NCBI GenBank assembly: GCA_017455525.1
Contig: JAFTAP010000071.1
Location: 1 to 50,886, forward strand
Source of the DNA: Lachnospiraceae bacterium
GTDB lineage: Bacteria; Bacillota; Clostridia; Lachnospirales; Lachnospiraceae
DNA: 50,886 nucleotides
Direction of reading: 5' to 3'
Part shown: positions 1-8,739 of the stretch, in pieces
Layout: each line of letters starts with the position of its first letter
Numbering within the stretch: the stretch's first letter is position 1
Position numbers and translations under genes: made by a program
The notes under the pieces: generated by a model
What the model was told of the DNA's origin: nothing
What the model saw: only the letters and a program-made list of their open reading frames with translations
Database searches by the model: none

Positions 1-1781
1 GGCTCTGGGGAGCCTGCGCCGGCTTTGAGGCGCTTCAAAGATTCTCCGTCAGGAGAATCTCCCTTGCTCATCTGGGATTCCACTATCTCCCTGTAAACCT
101 CGCAGGACTTAACAAGCTCGTCGTGCTTACCCATGCCTACTACCTTGCCCTGATCCACTACTATGATGCGGTCCGCCTCTGCGATAGTCGATACTCTCTG
201 TGCGACGATCACGACCGTAGCGTCACCTGTCTCTTTACCCAAAGCAGTCCGTAAAGCTTTGTCCGTCTTGAAGTCAAGCGCAGAGAAGCTGTCGTCGAAC
301 ACATATATCTCAGGCTTCCTGACTATAGCCCTTGCAATGGCAAGCCTCTGTCTCTGACCGCCGGATACATTCGTACCGCCCTGTGAAATAGGAGAATTGA
401 AACCCTTCTCCTTCTTCATTATGAAGTCGGTTGACTGCGCTATCTCCGCCGCATGCTCTATGTCATCCTCCGTAGCGCCTTCCTTTCCGAATGCGATATT
501 GGAGTCTATCGTTCCCTCGAATAAAACCGCCTTCTGCGGGCAGAAGCCTATCTTGCTCCGAAGCGTCTCAAGATCATAATCTCTTACATCAATATCATCT
601 ACAAGCACCTGTCCCTCAGTCACATCATAGAGGCGGGGGATCAGGTTTACTATCGTGGATTTGCCCATTCCCGTGCCGCCTATGATAGCCGTGACCTCTC
701 CGGGCTTAGCCTCGAATGAAAGATGCGACATAGCGGGTACGCTCGCCCCCGGATAGGTAAAGGACACATCCTTGAAGGTAAGGTAGCCCTTCTTCTCGGT
801 ATTATTCTTCGTCTCGGACTTATTAGAAATCACAGGCTCGGTCGTAAGAACCTCCTCCGCCCTGCCCGCCGCCGTGAAAGCGCGGGGTGCCATGATGAAT
901 ACCATATTCAGCATGATAACGGCGATCATTATCTGCATGACATACTGGATTATAGCCATGACCTCGCCGGTCGTGTAATCAACGCCCCTGTTCACATCCT
1001 GCCCTGCAGCCATGAGCATTATGCCGCCCATCGTAGCCGCTACGACCAGCATGATAAAGGGCATCAGTGAATTTGTCGTGCGCTGAAGCTTCATATTGGC
1101 TTTCTTGTAGTCCGTATTTATTTCATCGAATTTATTGCTCTCGAACTCTACCGTGCCGAAAGCCCTGATGACGCGGACTCCTGTAAGCTTCTCACGCATC
1201 ACGAGGTTGATGCGGTCTATCTTATTCTGTATCTGCTGTGAAAGAGGGATTGCGATCTTGGCAATGATCAAAAGGATCACCGTCATCACGGGTATCGATA
1301 CGACGAGTATGCTTGAAAGGCTTGGACTGTAGTAAAGCGCAAGCACTATTCCGCATATCGCCATGATAGGTCCCTGTATGGCTATCCTCAGGCACTGGTT
1401 TAAGAAATTCTGTACCTGGGATATGTCGTTATTCGTCCTTGTGATAAGAGATGAAGCCGTGAAGCGGTCCATCTCCGTCTCCGAGAAATACTGCACCTTC
1501 TCGAAAACCTTGCTGCGCAGGTTTCTGCCTACTCCCATCGACACTATGGCGGCAAGGTAGCTCGTCGCTATGCCGCAGGCGAAGCCTATGATCACAAGCA
1601 CGATCATAAGTCCCCCTATGTGTATGACCATCTTGAAATCGCCCGTGGGTATCGCCTCGTCGATAAGCTTCGTCATAAGCGACGGAAGACCCAATATCGC
1701 AAGGGTCGTCACGGTGACGGTCAGCACGATAAGCAAGATCTGCCTGACATATCCGCCCAGTTCACGCATCACTAATTTCAT
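1..1781 (-). CDS. ABC exporter half-transporter (TMD-NBD), 3' end off window
   Basis: About 593 codons are present; the C-terminus runs off the left edge. The start ATG at 1781 follows AAAGGAGA. The N-terminal ~330 residues are hydrophobic, as in a type IV exporter membrane domain. The ATPase domain shows Walker A GGTGMGKST (~residues 366-374), signature VSGGQRQRLAIARA (~474) and Walker B YVFDDSFSALD (~495). The residue after the Walker B aspartate is Asp rather than the catalytic Glu, and the H-loop reads AQRVSTI with Gln in place of His. This pattern is typical of the degenerate-site partner in heterodimeric exporters of the BmrC/D or TM287/288 type, so the other half is expected just beyond the left edge. 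Substrate (drug, lipid or peptide) cannot be told. Confidence 0.9.
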   Translation of the reverse strand, partial: MKLVMRELGGYVRQILLIVLTVTVTTLAILGLPSLMTKLIDEAIPTGDFKMVIHIGGLMIVLVIIGFACGIATSYLAAIVSMGVGRNLRSKVFEKVQYFSETEMDRFTASSLITRTNNDISQVQNFLNQCLRIAIQGPIMAICGIVLALYYSPSLSSILVVSIPVMTVILLIIAKIAIPLSQQIQNKIDRINLVMREKLTGVRVIRAFGTVEFESNKFDEINTDYKKANMKLQRTTNSLMPFIMLVVAATMGGIMLMAAGQDVNRGVDYTTGEVMAIIQYVMQIMIAVIMLNMVFIMAPRAFTAAGRAEEVLTTEPVISNKSETKNNTEKKGYLTFKDVSFTYPGASVPAMSHLSFEAKPGEVTAIIGGTGMGKSTIVNLIPRLYDVTEGQVLVDDIDVRDYDLETLRSKIGFCPQKAVLFEGTIDSNIAFGKEGATEDDIEHAAEIAQSTDFIMKKEKGFNSPISQGGTNVSGGQRQRLAIARAIVRKPEIYVFDDSFSALDFKTDKALRTALGKETGDATVVIVAQRVSTIAEADRIIVVDQGKVVGMGKHDELVKSCEVYREIVESQMSKGDSPDGESLKRLKAGAGSPE

Positions 1782-1821
1782 TTAAGCAATTATCTCCTTT
1801 CCGTTCTGTTGTAATGCTTCA

Positions 1822-1986
1822 TTCTAGTGTAGCATTCGCAAAATAACTGGACTAATGCGAAGAATGCTTGCCTGAGAGTGCGTCTTCAAAAACGTAGGCG
1901 TAACGGGCTACGCCGAGGCTTTTGGAGACGTGCTATCAGGTAAGCAAGCATTGGTCTAGTTATTTAAGAAATGCTACACTAGCATT
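1822..1986. repeat. 165-bp imperfect palindrome between genes
   Basis: The left arm (from about 1822, CTAGTGTAGCATT) is matched in reverse complement by the right arm ending near 1986 (AATGCTACACTAG). Pairing continues inward through AAATAACT, AATGCTTGC, CCTGA and CAAAA blocks to a central hairpin GGCGTA/TACGCC around 1896-1913. It would fold as one very long hairpin. It fills most of the gap between the two-component system and the ABC exporter, and no coding potential is seen in it. It could be a MITE-like or REP-like element or a strong bidirectional terminator. Confidence 0.75.
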
Positions 1987-2096
1987 TCATTTAAGCTTGC
2001 AGATGTGCGAATTTGGTGAAAAACCATACAAAATCCGCTATTATCCGCAACACAGGCAATTCTAACATGTCACAATAGTAACAGGTCAACAATGCG

Positions 2097-3383
2097 TTAC
2101 CGTTCCACTATTCTCACTGAAAAACATCCATTCTGAATCTTGAAGTCATAATCGGCATCGTTCTTCTCGCAATAGTCCAGGATCGACCTGATGCCGATGC
2201 CGTGCCCTTCTTCATTTGTGACAGGGATTCCGTTATCATCTACCTGAATGCTCCCTTCATACGGATTGCTCACAGAAAACATAAGCTTCGGAAACTGAAC
2301 TGCCCGCACCCGTATGGTCTTCTTTTCATCAGGAAGCTCTCTGACCGCATGAATAGCGTTTTCTATCACATTGGCACAAAGAACCGACAGCATCGCAGCT
2401 TTGTCATTCGGAAGCTTCTTTATATCAATCCGGGCGTCAACCTTGATCCCTTGCTCTATTGCTCCGACAAAATATGCACTGAACATGGCGTTCAGCACAG
2501 GCTCCTCGCACCACTTCGTGTAGGTGACTTCCTCAATAGTGCCGATATGTTTTTTGATATATGCGATCGCCTCATCATATAATCCCTCCGAGACCATACC
2601 GGAGAGTGTCATCAGGATATGGCGGATGTCATGACGGTAGATGGAAACTGTTTTCTCAGCCTCAGCCATGTATTCGATCCTCTGCTGCATCATCTCCATC
2701 TGCTGCTCCTGATAACGTGAAAGCTCCTGCTGCCTGTAATGATCGCGAAGCTTAAGCTGCATCCTAAAATAATAGATGTTGGAAAGCACCATGACTATGA
2801 AGGTCATAATAAAAGCCGGTATGTCGTACGGACGTTCAGATAATGTGCCCGGAAAATTAAATTCCACAATAAGCAGCAATGTGAACATCGCCGAAATATA
2901 TGCAAACAGTCCCCATCCCTCACGCAGCTCTCTCATAGCTCTTCTATAGGGCTTTGAAAGCACCTTGTATAAAAATGCAAGGGCAGCAGGATAGCTGATA
3001 AGCCTCGAAAGGAACATCACGATATGATTATCATAGGGCGAATAATAATCCATCAGATTGGTTATCTGAATAATGAATATAAATATGCCGTTCACTAAGA
3101 AATAAGCGGAAAAAAGCCTCCCGTCCCGATAGCGTGAAAGAAAAAAATTCACTGCGAGCTGCGGTACGAGATAAAAAAGGAGTGCAAGCTGACCGCCTCT
3201 TTCAGATCCAAGAAGCATATACATCACAATCGTAATCGCAAGTATCGGCAAATTAAAAATGACAGTATATGCAGCCGCCTTCTTCCTCGGATAGCGGTAT
3301 TCATTCATAACAAAGAACATCGCTATATGAAACAGGATGGAATAAGGTGCCGAAAGGGCATTCCATAAGGTCACATGCTGCAT
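2097..3383 (-). CDS. GHKL (AgrC-like) sensor histidine kinase
   Basis: 428 residues. The N-terminal ~215 residues contain about six hydrophobic segments, followed by a Q/E-rich coiled-coil linker. The phosphoacceptor is His251 in RHDIRH. The ATPase domain has the N-box NVIENAIHA (~340) and the G-box GHGIGIRS (~394), the GHKL pattern of AgrC and other peptide-sensing kinases. The start ATG abuts the TAA of the upstream response regulator gene (TAAATG), so the two are translationally coupled and form one system. No AgrB or AgrD signal-peptide gene is nearby, so the ligand is unknown. Confidence 0.9.
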   Translation of the reverse strand: MQHVTLWNALSAPYSILFHIAMFFVMNEYRYPRKKAAAYTVIFNLPILAITIVMYMLLGSERGGQLALLFYLVPQLAVNFFLSRYRDGRLFSAYFLVNGIFIFIIQITNLMDYYSPYDNHIVMFLSRLISYPAALAFLYKVLSKPYRRAMRELREGWGLFAYISAMFTLLLIVEFNFPGTLSERPYDIPAFIMTFIVMVLSNIYYFRMQLKLRDHYRQQELSRYQEQQMEMMQQRIEYMAEAEKTVSIYRHDIRHILMTLSGMVSEGLYDEAIAYIKKHIGTIEEVTYTKWCEEPVLNAMFSAYFVGAIEQGIKVDARIDIKKLPNDKAAMLSVLCANVIENAIHAVRELPDEKKTIRVRAVQFPKLMFSVSNPYEGSIQVDDNGIPVTNEEGHGIGIRSILDYCEKNDADYDFKIQNGCFSVRIVER

Positions 3384-4124
3384 TTACGCATCCTCTCCTT
3401 CCAGCCAATAGTCGATCCACGCTTTATAAAGCTCCTTCGCAGAAGCTCTGGGCACCGGATATCCCTTATTGTCTGCAAACGTGACGATATTCTTATCAAC
3501 GGAACGGATAAGGGAAAGGTTCACGATAAGGCTCGCCCCGCACCTGAAAAACCTGCTGTCCTTGTCAAAAGCTGCTGTCGCATTCTTAAACGATTCCTGA
3601 GCAGTAAGGCTTCTGATCGTCTTTTCTTCGCATACATAATCTATCATTCGGTTTTGAAAGACGACACGGCATATCTTAGAACGCTTCAGGCAGTATTCAC
3701 CGTCAGCCGTTCGTACAATGAATGCGTCATCCGTTTCCTTCTGTATGCCGTCGTAAGCCAGTCCCAGCACTTCGTCCAGCTTTTCACGGCTCACGGGCTT
3801 AAGCAGGTAGTGAAACGCTCTCACCTCATAGCTTTCCACAGCAAACTCCTTTGCCGATGTCAGGAATATGATAGGCGTTCCTTCTGATACATATTCCAAG
3901 CTGCGAAGCTTCCTCGCAAGGCTTATTCCGTCCATCTTAGGCATAATGACATCAAGGATGAAGACGTCATATTTCCTGTTATCCAAAAGCGAGTTGCATA
4001 AAATCTCTCCATCAGAGAATTCCCGTACCCGCGCAATAATCCCGCTATGTTCAGCCCATCTGTCTATCATCTCATGAAGACGTGACAGCTCCGACGCATC
4101 ATCATCGCATATCGCTATATTCAT
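3384..4124 (-). CDS. LytTR-family response regulator (AgrA-like)
   Basis: 246 residues from the ATG at 4124; an in-frame TTG at 4139 is also possible, but the ATG is preceded by GGGG at good spacing. The receiver domain has the acidic pocket CDDD (7-9), phosphoacceptor Asp58 (ILDVIMPKMDG) and the LTSAKEF lysine. The C-terminal ~110 residues form a LytTR DNA-binding domain (YCLKRSKI to YKAWIDYW). It should be phosphorylated by the kinase encoded directly downstream. LytTR proteins bind paired direct repeats about two helical turns apart, and such a pair lies at 4274-4309 in the divergent promoter region. Confidence 0.92.
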   Translation of the reverse strand: MNIAICDDDASELSRLHEMIDRWAEHSGIIARVREFSDGEILCNSLLDNRKYDVFILDVIMPKMDGISLARKLRSLEYVSEGTPIIFLTSAKEFAVESYEVRAFHYLLKPVSREKLDEVLGLAYDGIQKETDDAFIVRTADGEYCLKRSKICRVVFQNRMIDYVCEEKTIRSLTAQESFKNATAAFDKDSRFFRCGASLIVNLSLIRSVDKNIVTFADNKGYPVPRASAKELYKAWIDYWLEGEDA

Positions 4125-4273
4125 ACAGATACCCCGCAATACTTATCAGCATATGCTGATTTCTCCCCAAACTCAATCCATTCAGGACTCATGATAATAA
4201 TAACATGTCACATAAGTGTCATGTCGAGTTATTTAAACATAATGATACACTCCCGACACCCTTAATAAGCGTG

Positions 4274-4309
4274 CCGATTTCACATAAAAACATACCGATT
4301 TCACATAAA
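4274..4309 (+). promoter_or_regulatory. two 15-bp direct repeats, 21-bp period (possible LytTR site)
   Basis: CCGATTTCACATAAA occurs at 4274-4288 and again, identically, at 4295-4309, a period of 21 bp. Downstream is a possible -10 TAAAAT (4335-4340) with no good -35, as expected for an activator-dependent promoter of the MerR-type gene at 4368. The layout fits LytTR-family sites (paired direct repeats two turns apart). The assignment to the neighbouring response regulator is inference. Confidence 0.55.
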
Positions 4310-4367
4310 TCCACAAAATAATCCAGTTTCTTTTTAAAATAATTATTTCAATATTGGAGGGAACGCC

Positions 4368-5225
4368 ATGAGAAATGAAGAAACAGCGATAGAAGATATG
4401 AGTCGTGACCCCGATATCAGGAGGGATCTTTTCTCTGTGAAGCAGGCCGTCAAGTCCACAGGCATGTCGAGAACCATGCTCTTAAAGCTTGAGGACGCCG
4501 GTTTTATCGTGCCAAAGGAAATAAATAAGAAGACCGGTTACAGATACTATGACACCTTCAATATCCATAAGCTCTTGGAATACAAGCGGCTGCGGTTCGC
4601 AGGGCTTTCACAGACGGAGATTTTTTCTTATTGCGACGCAAAGGATAACAATGATATAACATGCGTCCTTGACACGATGAGAAAGCGCGAATGCCTGCTT
4701 CATAGGAATATCGAGCTGCTCTCCCTTCGGCTTGAAAAAGATAAAAGAAACTTCAGCTTCTCTTATTACGACTATGATAAGACGCTCTGCCTTACCTATG
4801 AGGGCGACTTTATGCAGCCAATGGATATAATGACCGTAGCCTATAATCAGTCCGTGGAGATCATCTCCCGCGGACTTATGACCTCCGTCACGCAGAATAT
4901 ATTCACGATACGCCACGACACGAAACAGGCTCCGTCTCCCTATCACGTGAAGATATGCTTTCCCATAGACCCCGATGTGCCACCCGGCACCGACATGACG
5001 GGTATTGAATGGATACCCGGCTGCCGCACGTATTCGATGTTATTCTACGGCATAAAGGGATATGACGAAGCAAGAGCGCTCCTATGGGACAAAATCAAGG
5101 AATCAGGACTTACCCCCATCGGAAATGAGATGCGCACGGAAAGCATAGTAGCCCCCTATGTGAATATGCGCATATCCCCCGATGACCTCGTGACAAGATT
5201 CTCAATACCGATAGAACAGGAATAA
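4368..5225 (+). CDS. MerR-family transcriptional regulator
   Basis: 285 residues. The start ATG follows GGAGGGAACGCC. After an ~18-residue leader comes a MerR winged-helix domain: FSVKQAVKSTGMSRTMLLKLE (helix-turn-helix), then the wing with GYRYYDTFNIHKL and LRFAGLSQTEI. A coiled-coil helix follows (~95-125), then a C-terminal region resembling the GyrI/BmrR-like effector-binding fold (PYHVKICFPI). It is a sister of the MerR gene at 6910, with the same architecture and similar C-terminus (DDLVTRFSIPIE versus DDYVFRWAIPIE). It is transcribed divergently from the two-component system and its tail overlaps the truncated abiEii-like gene on the other strand. Confidence 0.85.
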   Translation: MRNEETAIEDMSRDPDIRRDLFSVKQAVKSTGMSRTMLLKLEDAGFIVPKEINKKTGYRYYDTFNIHKLLEYKRLRFAGLSQTEIFSYCDAKDNNDITCVLDTMRKRECLLHRNIELLSLRLEKDKRNFSFSYYDYDKTLCLTYEGDFMQPMDIMTVAYNQSVEIISRGLMTSVTQNIFTIRHDTKQAPSPYHVKICFPIDPDVPPGTDMTGIEWIPGCRTYSMLFYGIKGYDEARALLWDKIKESGLTPIGNEMRTESIVAPYVNMRISPDDLVTRFSIPIEQE

Positions 5226-5854
5226 TTCCTTTCGTCTCTTCGACGCTTCCCAAAAAGCCGATGGTTCATGATTGCAGAACGAAAGATGAAATGAGGTCTT
5301 GCTGCTGCTCTGCTTATGAGAGCGTTTGCCTTTGATGCAAATATCTCCATTGCCGCTACGGTCTTAATGGTCAGAGGCTCACCAAAAGCCTCGGTCACAA
5401 AGACCCTATACTCAGCCGGTAAAACATGTGTCCTAAGGGAATAATTAATCTCTATTTTGACCATATCCTTGTTTCTGACAGAATTAGTATAATTGTAATA
5501 AAATGCGTCTAAACTATGGCTGAACCTAGACGCATCAGACAGGATATAGCCTTGCTCCGTCATGTACTCTTTTATGATATCAGTAATCTTCTCTCTGACA
5601 CTCATCATATCTTCTCTGTTAAGATTCGGCACAAAGTCCAGATCGATATCTACCGAGAGTCTCGGTAGATTAAATACTGTCAGATTGATTGCGGTTCCAC
5701 CCTTAAGAAGAAGGTGCTCCTTCAAGTAATCATGTGAGCTCATATACTCCAAAATAAGCTTCAGTCTGAGTGCTTTTTCAAAGGTATCTCTGTTAAATCC
5801 ATACTCTTTCGACCTAATATCCAATTCCCTGCGGTTAAATTGCGGCATATTCAA
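5156..5854 (-). pseudogene. AbiEii-type nucleotidyltransferase toxin, C-terminally damaged
   Basis: 232 residues; the family is usually near 300. The N-terminal half is convincing: KGGTA (51-55) followed by LSVDIDLDF (66-74), the nucleotidyltransferase signature of AbiEii/AbiGii toxins of type IV toxin-antitoxin systems. The protein loses resemblance after SKANALISRAAAR: the expected RD-L-Y-D continuation is absent and the remaining ~45 residues are basic, out-of-family sequence running antisense into the end of the MerR gene. A small frameshift plus a deletion ending near 5225 would explain this. It overlaps the antitoxin gene by 20 bp. Toxin activity is probably lost. Confidence 0.75.
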
Positions 5855-6602
5855 ACTCTCCGTTCTTTATTCCTTTCATATTCCTAGGGTAGACCAGCTT
5901 CCAACTATCGGAATAGGCCACATTTGTAATGTCGTTCGTGATATAGCGTTTAGAATTTCCTATTTTTCTCCGGCATTCATTTATGAATGCATCGCTGATA
6001 TTCAAGTCCGTCTGGTACATCTCCATAATAAACCCCGTCTTCTGGTACAGGAATGCCATTTTAAAAGCTCCAAGGTATTTCAGCAATTTATGTTCATCAA
6101 TATTCCTTATCCCTGTTATCTCTGCAAGAACCTCCTCAATACCAGATATCATATTCATATCCTTTATGGAATCCAATAAAGTCCTCTCTTTATCCGTAAC
6201 CCTTACTCCTCCGCCAAACTGTGGCAAAACGACTCCATCCATTATCCTCGACCGTACATAATGATAAGTATAGCCATCAAAATCAAAATCATGGAATCTT
6301 GTTTCCGAACTCACATATACATTATAAACGACCTGATCCGTAACCCCATAATACTCAAAAGCAGAATGATGGGATACATAAGATGTAGGCGTTAACGCAC
6401 TGGCAATCTGAAACCTGTCCGCTACGGGGCCACCATTTTCTCCACTTACACAGGTATAAAGCCCTTTCCGTATTTTTAACACCATTTTTTCCTTTAACAG
6501 TTTTTCTAAAGCCGTCCTTGCCGTCTTTTCACTGCTATAAAATAAATTTACGTCTTTTATTGAGAAAACCGGATATTGCAGTAATTCATAATATAAATTC
6601 AT
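5835..6602 (-). CDS. AbiEi-type antitoxin / transcriptional repressor
   Basis: 255 residues. The N-terminal ~50 residues form a winged helix (FSIKDVNLFYSSEKTARTALEKLL, then the turn RKGLYTC), followed by the AbiEi C-terminal region with SALTPTSYVSHHSAFEYYG. AbiEi proteins autorepress the locus and neutralise the AbiEii nucleotidyltransferase. The gene precedes and overlaps the abiEii-like gene, the normal order. A clean sigma-A promoter lies upstream (6676-6704). The antitoxin appears intact although its partner is damaged. Confidence 0.85.
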   Translation of the reverse strand: MNLYYELLQYPVFSIKDVNLFYSSEKTARTALEKLLKEKMVLKIRKGLYTCVSGENGGPVADRFQIASALTPTSYVSHHSAFEYYGVTDQVVYNVYVSSETRFHDFDFDGYTYHYVRSRIMDGVVLPQFGGGVRVTDKERTLLDSIKDMNMISGIEEVLAEITGIRNIDEHKLLKYLGAFKMAFLYQKTGFIMEMYQTDLNISDAFINECRRKIGNSKRYITNDITNVAYSDSWKLVYPRNMKGIKNGEFEYAAI

Positions 6603-6675
6603 GGACTTGCCTCACTCATTGTTAGTTTTCTGTCTAATATTATTCTTATCAATAGTAATATCGGACATATTCTAA

Positions 6676-6704
6676 ACATTAGTGCCTGTCAGGATATTTG
6701 TCAA
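6676..6704 (-). promoter_or_regulatory. promoter of the AbiE-like operon
   Basis: On the minus strand, TTGACA (6699-6704) and TAATGT (6676-6681) are separated by exactly 17 bp, about 70 bp upstream of the antitoxin start. The remainder of the 6603-6909 gap is AT-rich with no gene. Confidence 0.7.
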
Positions 6705-6805
6705 GTTGAATTTATGTATGATTATGCTGCTTTTATTGGTATTTAAATACTTACTTTTAACTCAGCCTTTTTAGATAACAGTAATTTAAAATCATATGCT
6801 TCTTG

Positions 6806-6836
6806 TTGACTTGTCCCGTGGGGGACATGATATTGT
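6806..6836 (+). promoter_or_regulatory. MerR-type promoter: 19-bp spacer carrying a dyad
   Basis: TTGACT (-35, 6806-6811) and TATTGT (-10, 6831-6836) are separated by 19 bp, two more than normal. The spacer contains the inverted repeat TGTCCC-gtgg-GGGACA. An overlong spacer holding the operator is the hallmark of promoters that MerR proteins twist into an active form. A second inverted repeat TTGTTAAGC/GCTTAACAA (6833-6841, 6872-6880) surrounds the expected start site. The promoter drives the MerR gene at 6910, so autoregulation is likely. Confidence 0.75.
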
Positions 6837-6909
6837 TAAGCGTACCAATTAAATATGGCTGTTGATAACATGCTTAACAAATGATGCCTAACGCCTATGG
6901 AGGCAGCAC

Positions 6910-7737
6910 ATGAAAAAAGACTTTGAGATAGAAAATGAAAAGCTATATACAATACGGGAAGCAGCGGAGATCTGCGGTACCAGCAGGGCGACTCTCCTTC
7001 GGATGGAGGAGTCGGGCTTTGACGCTCCAAGATACGTCGATGAGAAAAGCGGGTATCGCTATTATGATGTGGTGAACATCCACCGTATCAAGCTGTACCA
7101 GATGCTTCAGCTTATGGGACTGACGAACAGCGAGATACATTCATATTTTGATAACAAGCTGGAACCGTCTGATTTTCTTGCTTTACTCAATGAACGTCTT
7201 GCCATAGCGAAGCGCTGCGTAGAGGAATTTGAGACAAGACTTATCGAAAGGGGCAGTATCAGGTATGAGGACGTTGATCTGCCTGATATTACATGCTATA
7301 TTTTTGAGACTCCCATGTCGAATCCCAAGAACCAGATTGAATACAACTACCGCAAGATACAGGAAATATACAATCAGGGATTTAAGCCGGCTGCGGCGAT
7401 TCCAATGTTCTCTGTGTCTCCCGGAGTGAATAAGATATATGAGAGACGAAGCAATACCAATCAAGGCATGACAATAGCCGTCGCGATCGATCCCTGCCAT
7501 ATACCTGATCCGCCAAAGGTCATAAGCTTTCATGCAAGGAAAGCCTTCTCCCTTATCTACAAGGGGAACGATGACGATATCATGCAGAACGGCGCGGATA
7601 TGCTGTTAGAAGAGATGGAGCAAAGAGGCCTGAAGCCAATGGGTCCTTGCTATGGGATATGCGTACTCGGACCTTTTTTCGGTACACGGGTAGATCCGGA
7701 TGATTATGTGTTTCGATGGGCTATACCGATAGAGTGA
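6910..7737 (+). CDS. MerR-family transcriptional regulator with effector-binding C-terminus
   Basis: 275 residues, start ATG after TGGAGGCAG. The MerR helix-turn-helix is IREAAEICGTSRATLLRMEESG (~16-37), with wing GYRYYDVVNIHRIKLY and LMGLTNSEI. A linker helix (LNERLAIAKRCVEEFETRL) leads to a C-terminal ~150-residue domain resembling BmrR/GyrI ligand-binding domains (IPMFSVSPG, AVAIDPCHIPD, FSLIYKGNDDD). It is a paralogue of the MerR gene at 4368. Its promoter has the 19-bp spacer typical of MerR control. A chemoreceptor remnant follows 33 bp downstream, perhaps the former target gene. Confidence 0.87.
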   Translation: MKKDFEIENEKLYTIREAAEICGTSRATLLRMEESGFDAPRYVDEKSGYRYYDVVNIHRIKLYQMLQLMGLTNSEIHSYFDNKLEPSDFLALLNERLAIAKRCVEEFETRLIERGSIRYEDVDLPDITCYIFETPMSNPKNQIEYNYRKIQEIYNQGFKPAAAIPMFSVSPGVNKIYERRSNTNQGMTIAVAIDPCHIPDPPKVISFHARKAFSLIYKGNDDDIMQNGADMLLEEMEQRGLKPMGPCYGICVLGPFFGTRVDPDDYVFRWAIPIE

Positions 7738-7770
7738 TCGGCAGCGTGATATAGAAAGGAGCAGCATTTT

Positions 7771-8723
7771 ATGAAGACAATACGGTTAAAGATCATCCTT
7801 GGAATTTTCTTTGTTCGCTGATTACGTCGATGATCGTCGGAGTACTTTCAATCCGGAGCACGATGCGGATCTCAGAGGCGGATTCCAGAGAGAACATGAT
7901 GGTCCAGACGAAGGCAATCGGAAATGAGGCAGACTCGATGATACTTCGCGTAGAGCAGTCCGTGAATATTCTGGCGGATATTGTATCGAGTGAGATCAGC
8001 GAGCGGAGATTTTTCGGAGACCGGAACTATGCGGATGCCTTTACGAGCGAGGTAATAGATGAGGTCTACCGCTTCTCGGAGCATACTGACGGTGCGATAA
8101 CCAGCTATATCCGCTATAATCCGGAGTATTCCAATCCCACCTCCGGCTGTTTTTTGACGAGGGATAAGCTGACTGATGATATCAAGAATATTTCCTCACA
8201 GACAAACCTGCTTGCGTTAAATGCGAGCATTGAGGCGGCGCGCGCAGGAGACGCAGGAAGAGGATTCGCAGTCGTCGCAGACGAGATTGGCTCGCTTGCG
8301 GCACAGACGCTCAAAACGGTCGAGAACATCAGCGGTATCGTTGATGAGGTTAGCGATGCGGCATCGCATATGAACGAGTGTATTTCGGAGCTTATGTCAT
8401 TCCTTGAGGACACGGTTTTAATTGATTACAGGATGTTCAAGGATTCCGGCGCGCGCTATCGTGAGGATGCGGATTTCTTTATCGAGGTAATGTCCCGTGT
8501 AAGAATAGGAACCGACTCGCTTGAGCATCATATAGAGGAGATCGTTTCCGCTGCGGACGATATCAACGACATGACGGAGAATTCCTCGAATCGCGTCAGC
8601 GATATAGCTTCAAGGTCAAGCGAGATGCGCTCCGCGAACGAACAGGGCTATCAGAAGCTGCAGGATGCGCGGGAAGCCGTAAAAGAGCTTGTACGGATCA
8701 CCGAGAAATTCCACTTGAGCTAA
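7771..8723 (+). pseudogene. methyl-accepting chemotaxis protein, frameshifted and internally deleted
   Basis: The natural start is the ATG at 7771 after AAAGGAG. It reads [16 protein letters not shown] and then stops; a one-base loss in the T-run near 7803-7814 would restore the TM helix ending [12 protein letters not shown]. Reading continues in the second frame through a Cache-like sensor region with [11 protein letters not shown]. It then jumps directly to the receptor signalling hairpin [20 protein letters not shown] and GFAVVADEI, so the second TM helix, HAMP and the first part of the signalling domain are missing. The tail is coiled coil. Two independent lesions make this a decayed gene. 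Confidence 0.8.
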
Positions 8724-8739
8724 TAAATAGTTAATAAGC

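Noticed and set aside
163-1785. Several plus-strand open frames of 60-115 codons
   Set aside because: They are antisense shadows of the ABC exporter, whose motifs read clearly on the minus strand.
2202-2755. Plus-strand frames inside the histidine kinase
   Set aside because: They are antisense to a clear GHKL kinase with all its motifs.
4274-4309. CRISPR-like repeat
   Set aside because: Only two copies with a six-base gap; the geometry fits a regulator site, not an array.
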